Shown: positions 35,972-44,842 of the stretch, piece after piece
How the letters are laid out: each line of letters opens with the position of its first letter
Numbering within the stretch: position 1 is the first letter of the stretch
Assembly (NCBI RefSeq): GCF_965230805.1
Contig: NZ_OZ246019.1
Span: forward strand, 4,154,001 to 4,218,000
Direction: 5' to 3'
Source: Marinifilum sp965230805
GTDB taxonomy: Bacteria; Bacteroidota; Bacteroidia; Bacteroidales; Marinifilaceae
DNA: 64,000 bases
Notes under the pieces: generated by a model
Database searches by the model: none
The model's input: the letters and a program-made list of their open reading frames with translations, nothing else
Told to the model about the DNA's origin: nothing
Position numbers and translations under genes: made by a program

Positions 35972-37155
35972 TGGAAGATAAATTTCACATTGATATTGAT
36001 TGTCAGCAGTTGTTTCATCATGGCGATATGATTTGTGGTGATGTTTTTCTATCAACTAGGATTAAAGAAGAAAATAGAACGATTGCAGTTTTGAGCGATG
36101 GAATGGGAAGTGGTGTTAAAGCAAATGTTTTGGCTACGCTCACTGCCTCCATGGCTATGAACTTTACCATTGAGCACAAGGATGTTATTTCCATTGCTGA
36201 AATCATAATGAATACTTTACCTGTTTGTAGTGTAAGAAAAGTTAGTTATTCTACTTTTACAATTATTGATATAGAATACGATGGAACAACAAGAATTATT
36301 GAATTTGATAATCCATGTTGTGTTGTTATGCGAGGGGCAGAGATATACGATCCGGGATGGAGAATCATTACCTTGGATAGTGAAGAAAACCAAGGGAAAG
36401 AGTTAAGAACCTGCTCGTTTACGGCACGAAAAGAGGATAGAATCTTGTTTTGGTCGGATGGAATTATGCAGTCGGGAATGGGAAGTAGAGAATTGCCTTT
36501 TGGTTGGGGGCACGAAAACGCTATGGATTTCGTAAAGAATATTGTTCGATCAACACCTTATATATCAGCAAGAAATTTGGGTTTGCAGTTGGTGAAAAAA
36601 GCTTCAAGAAACGATAGCGATGAACCTAAGGATGATACAAGCGCTGGTGTGATTTATTACAGAGAACCAAGAAAGCTGCTAATTTGTACAGGCCCTCCGT
36701 TCGAAAAAGATAAGGATTCTGAATACGCAATGCGAGTGTATCACTTTAAGGGGAAGAAGATTATTTGTGGTGGAACAACCGCAGAAATTCTTGCTCGTGA
36801 ATTAAATTTGAAATTTGCGGCAGGAATGAAAATTACCGACCCAGAATTACCTCCGGCATCCTATATGGAAGGTATCAACTTGGTAACCGAAGGGATTTTA
36901 ACAATTGGAAAGGTTGCAAGGATTTTGGATGAGTATACAATTGATTATGATCTTGGTGACGGCCCTGCGGATCAAATTGTTCATTATCTTCTGCAAAGTG
37001 ATAAAATCTCGATTATCTCGGGTACTCGAATCAATTTTGCTCATCAGGATCCAAGCTTACCCGTTGAGCTTGAAATTAGAAGGACAGTGGTAAAAAAGAT
37101 TGTTAGCCTGTTGGAAGAAAAGTTCCTTAAGGATGTTAGCTTAACGTTTATTTAA
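35971..37155 (+). CDS. SpoIIE/PP2C-type phosphatase of the hydrogenase module (copy 2)
   Basis: The 394-residue protein is identical in length to the 32354 gene and clearly paralogous. It keeps the motifs CGDVFLS, LSDGMGSGVKAN, SDGIMQSG and PKDDTSAG, and the C-terminal region with ICTGPPFEKDKD and IICGGTTAE. It should dephosphorylate a Ser/Thr partner under control of the preceding hydrogenase-like protein. Its stop codon overlaps the end of the convergent response regulator by four bases. Confidence 0.87.
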   Translation: MEDKFHIDIDCQQLFHHGDMICGDVFLSTRIKEENRTIAVLSDGMGSGVKANVLATLTASMAMNFTIEHKDVISIAEIIMNTLPVCSVRKVSYSTFTIIDIEYDGTTRIIEFDNPCCVVMRGAEIYDPGWRIITLDSEENQGKELRTCSFTARKEDRILFWSDGIMQSGMGSRELPFGWGHENAMDFVKNIVRSTPYISARNLGLQLVKKASRNDSDEPKDDTSAGVIYYREPRKLLICTGPPFEKDKDSEYAMRVYHFKGKKIICGGTTAEILARELNLKFAAGMKITDPELPPASYMEGINLVTEGILTIGKVARILDEYTIDYDLGDGPADQIVHYLLQSDKISIISGTRINFAHQDPSLPVELEIRRTVVKKIVSLLEEKFLKDVSLTFI

Positions 37156-37532
37156 AGATACTTGTTAATTAATTTCAACAATTTTTTACTTGAAATGGGT
37201 TTAGAAATGTAATCGTCGCAACCAGCGGCGATACTTTTTCCTCTATCTTCAGCCATAGCGTATGCAGTTTGAGAAATAACCGGGATTTTAGAATTCATTT
37301 TCTTTATGGCTCTGGTTGCATCAAAACCATTCAACAATGGCATTTGTATATCCATAAGAATTAAATCTATGTTATTTTGAGTGAAAATATCAATTGCATT
37401 TTGTCCATTGGTTGCCCAAATAATATGCGCACCTGTGCTTGCAAGAACCTCTTCTAAAAAAAGGTAGTTCGATTCAACATCTTCTGCAATTAAAATTGTT
37501 TTATCAGACCAATTAAATGCCTCAGTATTCAT
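37152..37532 (-). CDS. Single-domain response regulator
   Basis: The 126-residue protein is a stand-alone receiver domain: acidic pocket ILIAEDVESN, phospho-acceptor LILMDIQMP, the switch residue in SQTAYA and the conserved Lys in YISKPIS. There is no output domain, so it must work by protein interaction. The start at MNTEAFNW is chosen over one 35 codons upstream. No histidine kinase is nearby; the convergent overlap with the phosphatase suggests a functional link, which is inference. Confidence 0.88.
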   Translation of the reverse strand: MNTEAFNWSDKTILIAEDVESNYLFLEEVLASTGAHIIWATNGQNAIDIFTQNNIDLILMDIQMPLLNGFDATRAIKKMNSKIPVISQTAYAMAEDRGKSIAAGCDDYISKPISSKKLLKLINKYL

Positions 37533-37757
37533 TGGATGTAAATTAAAAAAATTAAAAAGTACGGCAAATTTAGTTAAATTTTTTGGAATATATGTTGAGT
37601 TTAAAATACAAATTGATATCATAAGTTGAATAACCAATAATTTAAATGAGTCGATGGAATTAAATAGTAATGACTCTATTTAGGGTAACCGATTCGTATT
37701 GCGGATTGACTTTATCAGCATTATTGCTATTTTAGTGCATCTTTTGAAAATAATCTC

Positions 37758-39863
37758 ATGGTTTTTAAATTATTAAGAGTAGGACTCATTGCAAATCTTT
37801 TAATTCTCTCAGGCATTGTTAATGGGCAAATTTCGTATGGAGGAGAACCATTGTTTAAGAATGGAGGTGCCAAAACTAAAATACGTTCAGTGGTACTTCC
37901 AAAATTTAATCAGCTAACCAGAACTAAAATCAGCGATGAAAATTTAATAGGGGTAAAATTAAAACTTGCAAGTTATGCACAAGAATTTAAAGTGAACTAT
38001 TGCATAGATGAGAATTGTAGTTGGGAAAAACTAGAAGACGGAAGAAGAGTATGTAGATTTTCAATTAAGTCGGAAGGTGCATATTCATTAGGATTGATAT
38101 TCTCGGAATTTGAACTGCCGGTAGGATCTCAATTGTTTGTGTATAATGATTACGCTGATAGGATTTTGGGTTCGTATACGCATCTTAATAATAAACGATC
38201 AGGTAATTTCTCTATTGAACAACTTGAAGGGGATGAGCTGATTCTTGAATACATTGAACCTAAAGATGTCAGCTCTTCTGTTAAATTGGTTATAAAATCG
38301 GTGATACACGATTATAAGAATATTTTTAATTCGCTTAAGGGCGGTAAAAATTCGACAAAAGAATTAGGAGACTCTGGATCATGTAATGTTGATATTAACT
38401 GTTTAGAAGGTGATGATTGGCAACTTGAAAAAAGAGCTGTTTGTCATCTCTCTTATGTGGTAAATGGAACCGGATATATTGGTACAGGAGTATTGATCAA
38501 TAATTCAAAACAGGATGGAAGGCCATATTTATTAACTGCTTATCATGTAATTCACGAGCAGGAAGTAGCGGATAATGCGATTTTTTATTTTAATTACGAG
38601 AATTCAGGATGTAGTTTTGATGATGGTGAGCGCTCGCAATCTATTTCTGGTTCAAGCTTGCGAGCTGCAACATCTCATTTAGACTTTAGCTTGCTCGAAC
38701 TTTCAGTTGTTCCTCCTGCATCGTATAGGCCTTACTATGCTGGATGGGATAGGTCTGGACGTATTCCTGCCAATACCACTTCCATTCATCATCCTAGTGG
38801 TGATGCAAAGAAGATATCGCTAGATACAGATTCACCTGTAACAGCTACTTATTCGGATGGACGCTATACATTTGATGACAATACCAGTTGGCAGATTTTA
38901 GATTGGGAGGTAGGAACAACAGAAGGAGGTTCTTCTGGTTCTCCGCTATTTGATGAGAATCATCGTATTATTGGAGATTTGACAGGAGGCAATGCAAGTT
39001 GTGGTAACTCAGTGAATGATTATTACGCAAAATTTTCTGAGAGTTGGGATAATTATCCAAATAACAGTGAGCAATTGAAATATTGGTTAGACCCGTTAGA
39101 TTTGGGAGTGGAAACCTTGGATGGATTCGATCCATATGGTGGATTATTGGCCAATTTTACATTGTCTTTAGATACAATTTGTAATTCTTCTTCAGTTTCG
39201 GTGATTGATTTTTCGAGTGGATCACCAGATTCTTATTTATGGGATTTTGGAGAAGGTGCTGTTCCTCAAACTGCTAATATTAGTGGATCTCACACAGTGT
39301 ACTATAACACAAGCGGGCTAAAGCAGATTAAGCTGATTGTTGATAAAAATGGAGTGAAAGATAGTATAGTAAAAAACCTGATCGTACAAGATTTGCCTGT
39401 AGCAGATTTCGATTATCAATTGGAATTGTTAACTGCAACCATGCTTAATCTAACTATTGATGGTTCACATTATTCTTGGAGCTTTGGAGATGGCGAATCA
39501 TCAACAGAAATCAATCCTACACACCATTACTCAAGTTCCGGGAACTATAAAGTTAATTTGACGGTGGAAAATGTTTGTGGAACTGTTGAATTGGATAAAG
39601 AAATTAAAACCTCTTATAACGATCAGCTGAAGATTTATCCAAACCCATCTTCTGGCAAATATATTATAGATTTAAGACGGATAATCTATGATAGAATAAT
39701 TTGGAGTGTGTTTTCGAGCAAGGGAGCTCAGGTTAAGAATGGTGTTATTTCTTCTTCAAGTATTTTAGAGTTTGACTTAACAGGTCTTTCAACAGGGATT
39801 TATATTCTAAAGGTGAATATTGATGGAGAGATTTTAAAACGAAAGCTACTCTTGGTAAAATAG
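37758..39863 (+). CDS. T9SS-secreted trypsin-like serine protease with PKD domains
   Basis: The 701-residue protein has a signal peptide (ending near VNGQI), a propeptide-like N-terminal region (about 25-210), a trypsin-fold protease domain with His in TAYHV, Asp in HLDFSLLEL and Ser in GGSSGSPLF, then PKD-like domains (YLWDFGEG and YSWSFGDG), and a C-terminal type IX secretion sorting domain (IYPNPSSGKY and STGIYILKVNIDGE). The layout resembles lysyl-endopeptidase-type enzymes of Bacteroidota. It is probably released or anchored at the surface through the T9SS and degrades extracellular proteins. Confidence 0.9.
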   Translation: MVFKLLRVGLIANLLILSGIVNGQISYGGEPLFKNGGAKTKIRSVVLPKFNQLTRTKISDENLIGVKLKLASYAQEFKVNYCIDENCSWEKLEDGRRVCRFSIKSEGAYSLGLIFSEFELPVGSQLFVYNDYADRILGSYTHLNNKRSGNFSIEQLEGDELILEYIEPKDVSSSVKLVIKSVIHDYKNIFNSLKGGKNSTKELGDSGSCNVDINCLEGDDWQLEKRAVCHLSYVVNGTGYIGTGVLINNSKQDGRPYLLTAYHVIHEQEVADNAIFYFNYENSGCSFDDGERSQSISGSSLRAATSHLDFSLLELSVVPPASYRPYYAGWDRSGRIPANTTSIHHPSGDAKKISLDTDSPVTATYSDGRYTFDDNTSWQILDWEVGTTEGGSSGSPLFDENHRIIGDLTGGNASCGNSVNDYYAKFSESWDNYPNNSEQLKYWLDPLDLGVETLDGFDPYGGLLANFTLSLDTICNSSSVSVIDFSSGSPDSYLWDFGEGAVPQTANISGSHTVYYNTSGLKQIKLIVDKNGVKDSIVKNLIVQDLPVADFDYQLELLTATMLNLTIDGSHYSWSFGDGESSTEINPTHHYSSSGNYKVNLTVENVCGTVELDKEIKTSYNDQLKIYPNPSSGKYIIDLRRIIYDRIIWSVFSSKGAQVKNGVISSSSILEFDLTGLSTGIYILKVNIDGEILKRKLLLVK

Positions 39864-39870
39864 AAAGGGC

Positions 39871-39923
39871 TGTCCAAAAATCGGATGCATTGTACTCTTG
39901 CCAATAAACCGACCTTTTGGACA
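39871..39923. terminator. Hairpin between convergent genes
   Basis: TGTCCAAAA and TTTTGGACA, with an inner CGG/CCG pair, form a long hairpin between the protease and proC. It lacks a strong T-run, so terminator activity is uncertain. Confidence 0.45.
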
Positions 39924-39936
39924 AACAAAATACCAT

Positions 39937-40734
39937 CTACTTTTCAATTTTTTCAAATGAAGTTACGATTCCTTTAATCAGAGAGGAAGAAAAACCTTGG
40001 TGCTCCATTTCGTTAAGTCCAACTATAGTACATCCTTTTGGTGTAGTTACTTTATCAATTTCTGATTCGGGATGATTGCTGTTTTTTTGTAACATTTCCG
40101 CTGCTCCTTTCACTGTTTGCGATACAATTTGATTTGCTGTATTGGCATCAAATCCTATCTGAATACCACCTTGTATCATAGCACGGATAAATCGAAATAC
40201 ATAAGCAATTCCGCATGCTCCTAGAATTGTGGCTGCTTCCATTAATTCTTCATTAATCATCAGACTTTCGCCTACTGCATCGAAAATATATTTAATTTTT
40301 TCGCTTTGTTCACCATTGGTATTTTTTCCGCATATACAAGTAACCGATTCTCCAATATTTGCTGCAATATTTGGCATAGCGCGAAAAACAGGAACTTTAT
40401 GATCTAACATTTCATATATTTCGGTTGTACCCAAACCTGTAGCTAAAGAAACAAGAATATGCTGACCTTCTTTAATTTCTGGTTTTATTTCTCTAATTAT
40501 TTTCCCAACATTATAAGGCTTCACAGCAAGTAATATAATATTTGAATTGCGCACTGCATACAGGTTGTCGGAAGTAATTTCGGCACCTAAAGTTTTTACG
40601 TCTTCAATAACATGAAGCTTTCGTCTGGTAGCAATTAGGTTTAAAGGATTAAAATTCTTGTGCTCTAGCAGTCCTTTAGCTATAGATTTACCCAGGTTGC
40701 CACATCCAATGATACTAATTTTTTCGTTCATCAT
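39937..40734 (-). CDS. proC: Pyrroline-5-carboxylate reductase
   Basis: The 265-residue protein has the NAD(P)-binding IIGCGNLGKSIAKGLL at the N-terminus, LLAVKPYNV, RAMPNIAANIGES, GACGIAYVFRFI and the C-terminal signature VTTPKGCTIVGLNEME. It reduces pyrroline-5-carboxylate to proline in the cytoplasm. Length is normal. It is monocistronic and divergent from the LacI regulator. Confidence 0.95.
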   Translation of the reverse strand: MMNEKISIIGCGNLGKSIAKGLLEHKNFNPLNLIATRRKLHVIEDVKTLGAEITSDNLYAVRNSNIILLAVKPYNVGKIIREIKPEIKEGQHILVSLATGLGTTEIYEMLDHKVPVFRAMPNIAANIGESVTCICGKNTNGEQSEKIKYIFDAVGESLMINEELMEAATILGACGIAYVFRFIRAMIQGGIQIGFDANTANQIVSQTVKGAAEMLQKNSNHPESEIDKVTTPKGCTIVGLNEMEHQGFSSSLIKGIVTSFEKIEK

Positions 40735-40886
40735 TTTCCAATATAATTAGGTGTATGGTGCGAGTATACTTCTATTTTGAATACAAAAATACAATTTATT
40801 TGTCAAGTTATTTCTTAGAATAATTGTGGTAATTATAAAAAATTAACGATGATTTAAATTTTTTTTTATTCTTTTAAAAAAAATCA

Positions 40887-40920
40887 TACTTTTGATAAAT
40901 CGTTTTAGTAAACCGTTTTA
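40887..40920 (+). promoter_or_regulatory. LacI-family promoter with two operators
   Basis: A -7 box TACTTTTG lies at 40887-40894. Just downstream, TAAATCGTTTTA (40896-40907) and TAAACCGTTTTA (40909-40920) are near-palindromes centred on CG, the LacI-family operator form, spaced 13 bp apart at the expected start point. This points to autorepression of the lacI-MFS-ROK operon. Confidence 0.7.
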
Positions 40921-40936
40921 GTTGTAACGAAAACCT

Positions 40937-41935
40937 TTGAAAAAGAAATCTATTAAAGATATTGCGCAAGAACTGGGATTATCCAAAACTACAGTTTCGT
41001 TTGTTTTGAATAATAAAGGTGATGAAAAAAAAATCAGCAAAAAAACACAGGAAAGAATTCTTGATTATGTCCGTGAGGTTAATTATCAGCCAAATCAAAT
41101 TGCGAAGAGCTTAAAAAAAGGTACTACTAATACAATTGGATATTTGGTTCCTGATATTTCAAATCCATTTTATGCAAAGGTAGGTCGTTTAATTGAAGAT
41201 TTATTGGCAGATAAAGGATATCATCTTATAATAGGAAGTACTGATGAGAAGCAAGAAAAGGAAGAGGCGCTGTTAAATATGTTTGAGAATAGACAGGTAG
41301 ATGGTTTGATTCTAGCTTCCTCATTTGAAAATCTTAGTAGGCTTGAAATATTATCGGCGCAGGGATTTCCAATGGTGTTTTTTGATCGAGAGCATCCCGA
41401 CTTTACCGGGAACTACATTTTGGTTGAGAATAAAAAGGCGATGAAGAAAGCCGTAAATCATGCAATAAAAAAAGGCGCTGGAAAAATTGGACTTTTATCG
41501 ATTACACCAAACATCTATTCATTAAATTTGAGAATTGAAGGTTACAAAGAGTCTTTGGAAGAGAATAATTTAAATCGAGATGACAATCTGATTAGAATTG
41601 TTGATAATGCTAGGATAAAAGAGAGTACGCAAGAGCAGTTGACTTACTTAATGGAAAATGATGTTGATACAGTTGTGTTCACAAATAACCAGCTTGCTGC
41701 ATTTGCAGTCTGGGCTATGAATATAGATCATAAAGATAAAATTCAATCAGTCAAGTTTGTAAGCTTTGATAATTTAGAATTATTTGATTATTCTAATCCA
41801 AAAGTAAACTCAATAGCTCAACCTATTGATTGGATTGCTAAATATGCTGTTGATATTTTGAATGATGTGATGCAATCGAGTGAAAGAGTGAGCAAAAGAA
41901 TTATATTAGAACCAAAATTAATAGAACGATTATAA
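40937..41935 (+). CDS. LacI-family transcriptional regulator
   Basis: The 332-residue protein has the LacI helix-turn-helix (SIKDIAQELGLSKTTVSFVLNNKG) with hinge region NYQPNQIAKSLKKG, then a periplasmic-binding-protein-like sensor domain (TIGYLVPDISNPFYAKVGRLIEDLL). Start is a TTG at 40937. It heads an operon with an MFS sugar permease and a ROK kinase (10- and 9-nt gaps), so its inducer is probably a sugar or sugar phosphate; the mannosidase genes nearby make mannose a good candidate. Confidence 0.93.
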   Translation: MKKKSIKDIAQELGLSKTTVSFVLNNKGDEKKISKKTQERILDYVREVNYQPNQIAKSLKKGTTNTIGYLVPDISNPFYAKVGRLIEDLLADKGYHLIIGSTDEKQEKEEALLNMFENRQVDGLILASSFENLSRLEILSAQGFPMVFFDREHPDFTGNYILVENKKAMKKAVNHAIKKGAGKIGLLSITPNIYSLNLRIEGYKESLEENNLNRDDNLIRIVDNARIKESTQEQLTYLMENDVDTVVFTNNQLAAFAVWAMNIDHKDKIQSVKFVSFDNLELFDYSNPKVNSIAQPIDWIAKYAVDILNDVMQSSERVSKRIILEPKLIERL

Positions 41936-41945
41936 TATACTATTT

Positions 41946-43100
41946 ATGAAAAACAATTTATTAAAATCAGGACCAATATTTCTAGCATTTTTATGCATGG
42001 GTTTTGGAGATGTTGTTGGACCACTTACCAGCCAATTGCAGGCTGATTACGAACTGTCAAATTTTATGGCCGGATTGGTCACATTTATGGGATTTATCAT
42101 GTTTGGTTTACTATCTGTGCCTATGGCTTTGTTTCAAGATAGAAAAGGTAGAAAGTTTGTATTGCTAATAGGAATGGTTATTGCTTTAATAGGTTTGGTT
42201 TTGCCTATTCTAGGTAATTTTTCTTCCTTTGGTTTGCTACTAGGGGCTTTACTTCTGTTGGGAACGGGAGCTACATTATTGCAGGTTGCAGGTAATCCTA
42301 TTATGCGTGATGTATCTCCTGAAGGAAAATACTCAAGAAATTTATCTTTTGGACAGTTTTTTAAAGCTATTGGATCATTATCCGGGGCATTAATTCCATT
42401 ATTGGCAGCCAAATATTGGGGGTTGGATTGGAAAATTTTGTTCCCTATTTATTCGATAGTTTTATTAATTGCAGTAATTTATTTATATGTGGTTAAAATC
42501 GACGAACAGAAAGATGATTCAGCGAGCCCGGCATCATTTGGTTCAGTTTTGGCATTACTAAAAAATCCATATGTCTTTTTTATGGTTTTGGCAATTTTCC
42601 TTTATGTTGGTGCGGAAGTAAGTATGAGTGCAAAGTTGCCTAACTATTTGGCTCATAAATTTAATTTTGACATAAAAGAATTAGGACTGTGGGGAACCCT
42701 ATTTTTCTTTCTTGCTTTGATGACTGGTAGATTTTTGGGAGGTGTAATTTTAAATTGGATGTCACCTAAAAGATTTTTAAAAGTAACTACTCTGATTGCA
42801 ATATTAGGTATTTTAGGATTATATTTGGCTCCGAGTGCTGTTTTTGGTTTTGTCTCAATTTTTCTAATAGGCTTAGGATTTGCCAATATTTTTCCATTGG
42901 TATTTTCGATTACAATTGATGCTATGCCTGAGCGAAGTAACGAAATATCAGGATTAATGGTAACTGCAATTATTGGTGGAGCTTTTGTACCATTAATTTT
43001 TGGAGCTATTGCCGATATCTTTTCACTAATGGCGGGTTTTGCAGTTACTTTGGTGTGTATCGGATATATTTTCGGGTTGTCATTTTATAAAAGAAAGTAA
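41946..43100 (+). CDS. MFS sugar permease
   Basis: The 384-residue protein has twelve hydrophobic segments and the FucP/GluP-type motif LLQVAGNPIMRDV, with QDRKGRKFVL between helices 2 and 3. The family imports hexoses or fucose by proton symport. Between a LacI regulator and a ROK kinase, and near GH92 mannosidases, it probably takes up mannose, which is inference. Confidence 0.88.
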   Translation: MKNNLLKSGPIFLAFLCMGFGDVVGPLTSQLQADYELSNFMAGLVTFMGFIMFGLLSVPMALFQDRKGRKFVLLIGMVIALIGLVLPILGNFSSFGLLLGALLLLGTGATLLQVAGNPIMRDVSPEGKYSRNLSFGQFFKAIGSLSGALIPLLAAKYWGLDWKILFPIYSIVLLIAVIYLYVVKIDEQKDDSASPASFGSVLALLKNPYVFFMVLAIFLYVGAEVSMSAKLPNYLAHKFNFDIKELGLWGTLFFFLALMTGRFLGGVILNWMSPKRFLKVTTLIAILGILGLYLAPSAVFGFVSIFLIGLGFANIFPLVFSITIDAMPERSNEISGLMVTAIIGGAFVPLIFGAIADIFSLMAGFAVTLVCIGYIFGLSFYKRK

Positions 43101-43109
43101 TAAATAAAC

Positions 43110-44207
43110 ATGAATATTTGGAAAGACGAAAGAGTAGTATTGACACTTGATGCGGGAGGAACAAATTTTGTTTTCTCAGCAATAAAAAGTGGAGAAGAGG
43201 TTGTTGAACCAATTAGAAAACCTTCCAACGGTAACCAGCTTGATTTGTGTTTACAAACTATAGTTGATGGGTTTCAAGAGGTGTTAAACAAATTGGAGGA
43301 AAGTCCTGTTGCAATTAGTTTTGCTTTTCCAGGTCCTGCCGATTATAAAAATGGGATAATAGGTGACTTATCAAACTTACCATGTTTTAGAGGTGGTATT
43401 GCTTTAGGACCAATGCTAGAGGCAAGATTCAACATCCCTGTTTTTATTAACAACGATGGAGATTTGTTTACTTACGGAGAAGCTTTGGGAGGTGTATTGC
43501 CAGAGATAAATAATAAACTGGTTAAAGCAGGAAGTCCAAAACGATATAAAAACTTAATGGGACTTACTTTAGGCACTGGTTATGGCGGTGGCTTGGTGCA
43601 CAATGATGAATTATTAATAGGCGATAATTCAATTGCTACAGAGGTTTGGTTAACAACAAGTCGTACTTTCCCTGAGAGATTTGCTGAGGAAGGAATTAGT
43701 ACACGAGCTATTCAACGGGAATTTCTTTCGAGGGCAAAAGGAGATTATGGCAATGATTTAATGCCGAAAGATGTTTATGAGGTTGCAACGGATTCTAATC
43801 ATCCTGATAAAGAAGCAGCTATAGAATCGTTTAGAATTTTTGGTAAATGCTTAGGCGATAGTTTGGCTAATTTGTTAACAATTACCGATGGTGTTGCTGT
43901 AATCGGTGGTGGATTGACCGGTGCACATGAATTGTATATGCCAGCTGCTTTTGAAGAAATGAATGGCAGATGCTACGCAGCAGATGGTGAGTCTATACCT
44001 CGATTGGTTCAAAAAGTTTATAATATTGATAATGAAGATGAGTTTGCAGATTTTGCATCAGATCATTCCATAGATGTTAAGATACCTGGAAGCGAGAAGA
44101 CAATAAAATATGATCCAAACCCAAGGTTGGCTGTTTGCGCAAGTAAACTAGGAGCAAGCAAAGCTATTGGAATTGGAGCTTATGCTTTTGCATTAAAAAA
44201 ATTGTAG
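43110..44207 (+). CDS. ROK-family sugar kinase
   Basis: The 365-residue protein has the N-terminal phosphate-binding motif LTLDAGGTNFVFSAI, FAFPGPADY, INNDGDLFTYGEALGG and LGTGYGGGLV, matching ROK kinases. The typical ROK zinc cysteines are not clearly present, as in some Bacteroidota hexokinase-like members. It phosphorylates a hexose, probably mannose, inside the cell. It ends the lacI-MFS-ROK operon. Confidence 0.88.
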   Translation: MNIWKDERVVLTLDAGGTNFVFSAIKSGEEVVEPIRKPSNGNQLDLCLQTIVDGFQEVLNKLEESPVAISFAFPGPADYKNGIIGDLSNLPCFRGGIALGPMLEARFNIPVFINNDGDLFTYGEALGGVLPEINNKLVKAGSPKRYKNLMGLTLGTGYGGGLVHNDELLIGDNSIATEVWLTTSRTFPERFAEEGISTRAIQREFLSRAKGDYGNDLMPKDVYEVATDSNHPDKEAAIESFRIFGKCLGDSLANLLTITDGVAVIGGGLTGAHELYMPAAFEEMNGRCYAADGESIPRLVQKVYNIDNEDEFADFASDHSIDVKIPGSEKTIKYDPNPRLAVCASKLGASKAIGIGAYAFALKKL

Positions 44208-44219
44208 TAGTAGTGTGTT

Positions 44220-44262
44220 ATCCGGATTGAGAAGCTTAAGCAACTCTTTCCGGATTTTTTAA
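44220..44262 (+). terminator. Intrinsic terminator after the ROK kinase
   Basis: ATCCGGA (44220-44226) and TCCGGAT (44249-44255) pair around a 22-nt loop, followed by a T-run at 44255-44260. Confidence 0.7.
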
Positions 44263-44505
44263 AAATAATTTAGAGTTGAAATTGCTTGGTACAACTCAGT
44301 TTGTATACAAAGCTAGAGTCATATAAAAACTGCAACCTAAGGGAGTTAATGTTGATAAAAAAGCCAAGAGGTTTTTATATAGCTGTTTACTCAAGCATCC
44401 CATGCACATATCGCACTAGAATCTACAAGATACCACCACTGGTGTACCTATTAGAGACTACCACAGTGTAGGTGAATTGCTGATGTAGAAATTTACGTTT
44501 GACTA

Positions 44506-44769
44506 AACTGAGTTCGACTAAAATTATTTTTATAGTTTGCACTGATTTTGAGTAGAAATTCTGACAAATTACCGAAGAAATATCGGGATAGTTCGAGGGG
44601 GATTAGAGGAAGTTTATGCCAGAAGCTGTTAAATTCTCTAAAAAGTCACCTTCACCCAATCTTTACTTTAAAACTTCTTCAAAATATCCATATGTTAATT
44701 CATATTTTTTAAAGCAGATCTCTAATAAATCTGACTTTCTGTGGTGAATAATTTTAATCGAAGGTTAAT
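44506..44769 (+). mobile_element. MITE copy 3, 264 bp, degenerate
   Basis: The left end AACTGAGTTCGACTAAAATT and the right end, whose reverse complement is ATTAACCTTCGATTAAAATT, match the family ends. Internal blocks GAGTAGAAATTCT, CGAAGAAATATCGGGATA and AGTTTATGCC are shared with copy 1. No target duplication is preserved, so this copy is older. It lies between a terminator and the convergent regulator gene. Confidence 0.75.
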
Positions 44770-44842
44770 ACTTGTAGAATCAAGGTTTACAAAAAATCCC
44801 TGATCAATTCATTTTGTAACAGTGAATTATTATCTGATTTAA

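Noticed and set aside
44286..44471. 61-residue plus-strand frame after the ROK terminator
   Set aside because: It is a short, low-complexity frame after a terminator with no recognisable domain, and is probably chance.
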